The notes beneath the pieces are model-generated. The model was not told the DNA's origin. It did no database searches and worked only from the letters and a program-made list of their open reading frames with translations. From the NCBI GenBank assembly GCA_037349315.1, contig JBAIAC010000159.1, positions 124,001 to 188,000 of the forward strand: a stretch of DNA of 64,000 nt, given 5' to 3'. A program made the position numbers and the translations under genes. The DNA comes from Chelydra serpentina. Lineage: Eukaryota > Chordata > Testudines > Chelydridae. How positions within the stretch are numbered: position 1 is the stretch's first letter; every line of letters starts with the position of its first letter. This document shows, one piece after another, positions 61,501 through 64,000 of this stretch.

Positions 61501-64000
61501 GGATGGGCAGAGCGGAGGACAGACGGATGGACAGAGCGGAGGGCGGGGGATGGGCAGAGCCGAGGACAGACGGATGGACAGAGCGGAGGACGGGGGATGG
61601 GCAGAGCGGAGGACAGACGGATGGACAGAGCCGAGGACGGGGGATGGGCAGAGCCGAGGACAGATAGATGGACAGAGCGGAGGACGGGGGATGGGCAGAG
61701 CGGAGGACAGACAGATGGGCAGAGCTACAGCCGGGTTTCTCTGGTGTTGATCTGTCGCGCCGCAGACAGAGGGACTCCGGGCCGGACAGACATGAAACAG
61801 GCGACTCGCAGGGCAGACGAGACTCCAGGGGGTCTAGGGACGGGTAGATTCCAGGATGGGCGGATGGATGGATCAGACAGAGGAGAGTCTGGGCACGGGA
61901 GGTGAGGATCTAGGGCCAGAGAGATGGGGGCTGGGCACCGAGCGGGATTCCAGGGGGGATGAATGACAGAGGGGTTTGAAGGCTGGACGGACGGACGTTA
62001 GCTGGAGGGGGTCTGCAGTCACCGGAGGCCCCCCTGCAGACCCCAGGTGTCGCGGGGGGTCAGTGTTGGAGCTGGGGGGGTAGAGGAGGTATCTGTGCAC
62101 ACACACACTGTGACGTTACTGACATAATCTGTAACTGTAGAGATCATTGTTGCAACCACTGTGATATATTTGCAGCAAATATTGTACAAAGGTTGTCGTG
62201 TGAGGTGTCTAAGACCAGGTTATGGTTGGCTGGTTATGATTATGCTGTCTGTGTGTGTGTATCATTTTTGTAGTTGAAGTTATGAATATTGGCTCTATAC
62301 TGTCTGTAGTTCACACTTGTGCTTCTGGGTGACACCCCAGACAAGTTGGTGTCAGCTCTGCCTGGCCGGCTTGATGGCCCAATAAGGACCATCAGCTACA
62401 CAATTGACCCATTGAGAGATTTGTGGGTAAGATCTGATTTGTATATTGACCTGGGACGGTATGTAATTGAATCTGCAGTTTAAGCCTGAACCAAGAACTT
62501 TGCCATCACTGTATGTAATTGATTCCTTTTAACCAATTCTAGCTCTCCCCTAGACCTTTTCCCTTTTATGAATAAACCTTTAGATTTTAGATCCTAAAGG
62601 ATTGGCAACAGCGTGATTTGTGGGTAAGATCTGAGTTGTATATTGACCTGGCTCTGAGGTTCGGTCAGTTGGGATCGGGAGAACCTTTTTTCTTTTACTG
62701 GGCATTGGTTTTCATGACCACTTGTCCCCATAACGAGTGGCACTGGTGGTGAGACTGGGAAACTGGAGTGTCTTAGGGGATTGCTTGTGTGACTTGTGGT
62801 TAGCCAGTGGGGTAAAACCAAAGTCTCCTCTGGCTGGCTGGTTTGGTGCCTAGAGGTGGAAGAACCCCAGCCTGGGGCTGTAACTGCCCTGCTTGAAGCA
62901 ATTTGTCCTGAACTGGCACTCTCAGTTGGGTCCCGCCAGAACCAGCGTCGTTACACACGCACACACACACGCACGCTCAGGCAGAGCCTGTCTCTGGGGC
63001 TCATTCAGAGGGGCCAGGGCCGTGTATGGGGGGCACGCGCTGTATTATCGGGGTGCAGGATCCCTGGGGCCAGGCCGGATGTCGGGGTGACCCTGGCGGT
63101 GTCACCGAGCCCAGGACACCCACCGGCCGCCCGGCTCGGCTCTCACCTTGCTGCCTTTCCGGAACTGGCTGAACCAGCGCGGGGGCTTCTCCTCCGGCCA
63201 CGCAGACATCTGGACCTGGCAGGGGAGACCCAGAGAGACGGGCTCAGGGGGGCTGCACCTGGGGGTGCCCCACGTGCGTGAGCCTGGCTGGGAGCCGGGG
63301 GCGAGGCTGGAGCTAAATCCTCCCTTCAGCCAGACACAGCTGTTCTAGGGCCAAAACCAGACAGCGGCGGCTTGGGGCTGTTAGAACAGGAGAGAACTCA
63401 GGAGTCCTGGCCCCCTGCTCTAACCCACCGGACCCCACTCCCCTCCCAGAGCTGGGATAGAACCCAGGAGTCCTGGCCTCCAGCCCCCGCTGCTCTAACC
63501 CACCAGACGCCCCTCCCCTCCCCTCCCCGAGCCGGGGAGAGAACCCAGGAGAACCCCCACCCCCCTGCTCCCACCACACTCACCTCCTGCGTCTCTTTGG
63601 TGGGGAAGAGGCAGGTCTCCCCGCCAGCCGTGAAGTCACAGTGCACCTTGAAGGAGTCCCGGGAGCAGCCCTCGTTGGGGTCGATCCAGTACTCACCTGG
63701 GGGGGGGCGGTCAGTGCACAAAGAATCCTCAGTCCCCCCCCGCCCAAGCCACCCCAGCAGCACGGCCCCTAGCTCCACCCAGGGCCAGCCCTGTCTGCCC
63801 GGACAGAGCCCCCCGCTGCCCCCGCCCCACTCCCTGCAGCCCAGCCCCCCAGCACCGCCCTGGGGCAATGGGGCAGCGCTGACTGCCCGGGGAGAGCCCC
63901 CCCGCAACCCCCACCCCGCTCCCTGCAGCCCAGCCCCCCAGCACCGCCCTGGGGCTATGGGGCAGCCCTGCCTGCCCGGGGAGAGCCCCCTGCTGCCCCC
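49409..64000 (-). CDS. COL11A2: Fibrillar collagen C-propeptide exons, COL11A2 (partial)
   Basis: Four 3'-terminal coding exons on the minus strand at 63584-63696, 63147-63215, 51331-51564 and 49409-49555. The rest of the gene lies beyond the right edge. They encode most of the fibrillar collagen C-propeptide (COLF1 domain), which trimerises procollagen chains before cleavage: [46 protein letters not shown], the NFT glycosylation site, and a C-terminus [11 protein letters not shown]. The exon of 113 nt and all phases match the fibrillar collagen pattern, and every junction is GT-AG. COL11A2 rather than COL11A1 or COL5A1 is inferred from position: in the human MHC, COL11A2 also flanks the class II genes and is transcribed toward them. 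The last two introns are 1.8 and 11.6 kb, swollen by retroelements. Confidence 0.85.
49920..51105 (+). mobile_element. LTR-D solo LTR with MITE inside
   Basis: Starts TGTCACGTTATTGACATAAG and ends GCATTGTTACA, flanked by CCCTA at 49915-49919 and 51106-51110. It has an AATAAA (TATGAATAAACCTTTAG) about two thirds along. The second copy is at 62109-62955. There is no coding region, and the length without the MITE is about 1.05 kb. Probably an endogenous-retrovirus-type LTR. It lies in the last COL11A2 intron. Confidence 0.88.
50152..50275. mobile_element. hAT-like MITE inside LTR-D
   Basis: A 124-bp element with perfect 13-bp TIRs (TAGGGTGACCAGA / TCTGGTCACCCTA) and a perfect 8-bp duplication ACCCCAGA at 50144-50151 and 50276-50283. 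The empty site ACCCCAGACAAG is preserved in the other LTR-D at 62333-62345. Confidence 0.95.
51331..51564 (-). CDS. COL11A2: COL11A2 penultimate exon
   Basis: 234 nt, phase 0 to 0, acceptor after a poly-C tract, donor GTGAGC. Contains RQNFTYHC (glycosylation site and cysteine), [17 protein letters not shown] and DGC. Confidence 0.95.
51719..51825. repeat. Minisatellite in COL11A2 intron, left remnant
   Basis: About four units of GGACAGAGCCGAGGACAGAC / GATGGGCAGAGCCGAGAACG type. It continues at 59444 after the 7.6 kb retrotransposon. Confidence 0.93.
51826..52337 (+). repeat. LTR-A2, 5' LTR of copy 4
   Basis: 512 bp, begins TGTGACGGAGTAGAGAGTGA. From about 52050 onward it is homologous to LTR-A (TTCAGTTTGGAGCTGG, CTAATAAACCTTCTGTTCTA, CTCCGTGACA). 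Confidence 0.95.
52340..52357 (+). other. Primer-binding site, tRNA-Leu type
   Basis: TGGTGGCAGCGGTGGGAT, two bases after the LTR. All 18 bases are complementary to the mature 3' end of vertebrate tRNA-Leu(AAG) as I recall it. Confidence 0.82.
52801..53319 (+). pseudogene. Copy 4 gag-like frame ending in amber codon
   Basis: Starts [19 protein letters not shown] (preceded in frame by one more Met at 52798). It has a SAP-like helix pair and charged linker, and stops at TAG 53317-53319 within the capsid start. The next open frame (53362) continues in the same phase, so a single codon separates gag from pol. Confidence 0.75.
53362..56529 (+). pseudogene. Copy 4 pol: protease-like, integrase, RT, RNase H start
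   Basis: Uninterrupted 1055-codon frame. Approximate residues: 30-120 protease-like, with the triad reading D-P-G ([12 protein letters not shown]); 365-480 integrase core (VSMNRVGPL with N for the first [16 protein letters not shown]); 580-650 integrase C-terminal domain ending [10 protein letters not shown]; 700-1000 reverse transcriptase ([43 protein letters not shown], catalytic YIDD near 880, EVSYLGHRV); from 1025 RNase H ([14 protein letters not shown]). A frameshift near 56520 breaks RNase H, which resumes at 56520-56936. No zinc-binding HHCC domain and no capsid body are present. Integrase before RT is opposite to ordinary Gypsy. Of the four coding copies here, only this one keeps a complete polymerase core. 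Confidence 0.92.
56520..56870 (+). pseudogene. Copy 4 RNase H tail, +1 frame
   Basis: Continues RNase H after the frameshift: [49 protein letters not shown]. It reaches the polypurine tract. The reading frame runs on into the LTR, but homology stops near QFSLEGGRD. Confidence 0.85.
56882..58933 (-). mobile_element. Tx1-like LINE fragment in the 3' LTR of copy 4
   Basis: About 2.05 kb inserted 12 bp into the LTR and flanked by a 7-bp near-duplication (TGGAGTA 56875-56881, CGGAGTA 58934-58940; the uninterrupted 5' LTR has CGGAGTA once). It is truncated at its 5' end in the RT domain. The 3' untranslated part (56882-57016) has no poly(A). An alternative is that 56870 to about 57010 is a third LTR type (it has a GGGTTAAAAGAAGG TATA-like box), but the flanking duplication favours an insertion. 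Confidence 0.75.
57017..58900 (-). pseudogene. Tx1-like LINE ORF2 C-terminal half
   Basis: An open frame of 627 codons from the first Met, also open upstream to the insertion junction. It starts just before the RT catalytic box YADD (residues 18-21) and continues through the thumb ([42 protein letters not shown]) to a zf-RVT zinc motif ([17 protein letters not shown]). The fingers and the endonuclease are missing by 5' truncation. L1/Tx1-group LINEs have this architecture. No stop or frameshift is seen, which suggests recent arrival. Confidence 0.82.
59444..60063. repeat. Minisatellite in COL11A2 intron, middle part
   Basis: About 25 units of 20-24 bp (GATGGGCAGAGCCGAGGAC / GGATGGACAGAGCCGAGAAC). 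Long frames on both strands with repeated GQSRGQTDG or [11 protein letters not shown] are spurious. Confidence 0.95.
60064..60622 (+). mobile_element. Solo LTR-A in minisatellite
   Basis: A 559-bp LTR beginning TGTGACGAAATAGG, flanked by AGAGT at 60059-60063 and 60623-60627. Confidence 0.97.
60623..61735. repeat. Minisatellite in COL11A2 intron, right part
   Basis: About 45 units, mainly GGGGGATGGGCAGAGCGGAGGAC alternating with AGACGGATGGACAGAGCGGAGGAC. A higher-order block (about 60790-60900 and 61150-61270) is repeated, which indicates unequal exchange. Confidence 0.95.
61736..62108. other. Intronic flank
   Basis: COL11A2 intron sequence with diverged minisatellite-like units at its left. 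No exon. Confidence 0.4.
62109..62955 (+). mobile_element. LTR-D solo LTR, internally deleted copy
   Basis: Begins TGTGACGTTACTGACATAAT and ends GCGTCGTTACA. It lacks about 150-200 bp present in 49920-51105 (junction near 62420, after CCCATTGAGAGA). It is embedded in an AC-rich microsatellite, so the flanking CACAC/CACGC cannot be called a target duplication with certainty. Confidence 0.85.
63147..63215 (-). CDS. COL11A2: COL11A2 69-nt exon
   Basis: Encodes [20 protein letters not shown] and GSK. Acceptor CTGCCAG, donor GTGAGA. Confidence 0.93.
63370..63560 (-). repeat. Tandem MIR-head-like units, 3 copies
   Basis: Three antisense units of AGAGCTGGGATAGAACCCAGG plus GAGTCCTGGCCTCCAGCC plus CTCTAACCCACCAGAC in the intron between the 113-nt and 69-nt collagen exons. 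Confidence 0.6.
63584..63696 (-). CDS. COL11A2: COL11A2 113-nt exon
   Basis: Encodes [17 protein letters not shown] through KETQE. Acceptor CCCAG, donor GTGAGT. Length 113 nt is the family standard for this exon. Confidence 0.95.
63697..64000. other. COL11A2 intron, right edge
   Basis: CT-rich intron sequence upstream of the 113-nt exon, with a duplicated CCCTGCAGCCCAGCCCCCCAG stretch. The next exon is outside the window. Confidence 0.5.

Noticed and set aside
59411..61905. Many frames of 150-290 codons with GQSRGQTDG or [11 protein letters not shown]
   Set aside because: Translation of the intronic minisatellite of COL11A2. All six frames are open.

Overview
This window is vertebrate nuclear DNA, most likely from a turtle. 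It has spliced genes with GT-AG introns, a young CR1 LINE with an ATTCTATG-type tail, hAT-like MITEs with 8-bp target duplications, and long LTRs of a kind common in chelonian genomes. The exact species cannot be read from the sequence. Codon-level evidence supports three host genes, and all three belong to the MHC class II neighbourhood. They are a class II alpha chain gene on the minus strand (coding 22953 to 19330, four exons, 258 aa), a class II beta chain gene on the plus strand (24830 to 30571, six exons, 269 aa) and the last four coding exons of a fibrillar collagen on the minus strand (63696 to 49409). I assign the collagen to COL11A2. The alpha and beta genes diverge from a 1.9 kb intergenic region, and each has an X-box/Y-box module with canonical 19-nt spacing. 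COL11A2 transcribed toward the class II genes is the same layout as in the human MHC.

Layout. 1-13 kb: no convincing gene; dispersed repeats, a 60-bp minisatellite, one complete LTR retrotransposon (3850-8610) and two orphan X/Y-box modules (about 8965-9008 plus, 11752-11793 minus). 13-18.3 kb: a tandemly duplicated block, a CR1 LINE lodged inside a palindromic MITE, and the 3' flank of the alpha gene. 18.3-31.3 kb: the class II pair, with minisatellites in several introns and in the beta 3' UTR. 31.3-49.4 kb: a four-insertion nest of LTR elements (33478-44173), a solo LTR, a 14-copy 57-bp minisatellite and the probable COL11A2 3' UTR. 49.4-64 kb: the COL11A2 terminal exons, with the last two introns enlarged by LTRs, a minisatellite and a 7.6 kb retrotransposon that itself received a Tx1-like LINE.

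The mobile DNA is the most unusual part. LTR insertions cover about 42% of the window. The coding elements are Ty3/Gypsy, but integrase is encoded upstream of reverse transcriptase, which is the Gmr1-type order. One element (33674-43928) keeps a capsid segment resembling the SCAN domain of vertebrate zinc-finger proteins. The commoner family (A) is paradoxical. All three coding copies lack most of the capsid and the integrase zinc-binding region, and they carry altered protease and integrase active-site residues. Two copies also share the same reverse-transcriptase deletion. Yet all three have intact 5-bp target duplications. They look like a non-autonomous lineage mobilised in trans. Family A and element B use different primer sites (tRNA-Leu and initiator tRNA-Met complements), and family A has two alternative U3 regions.
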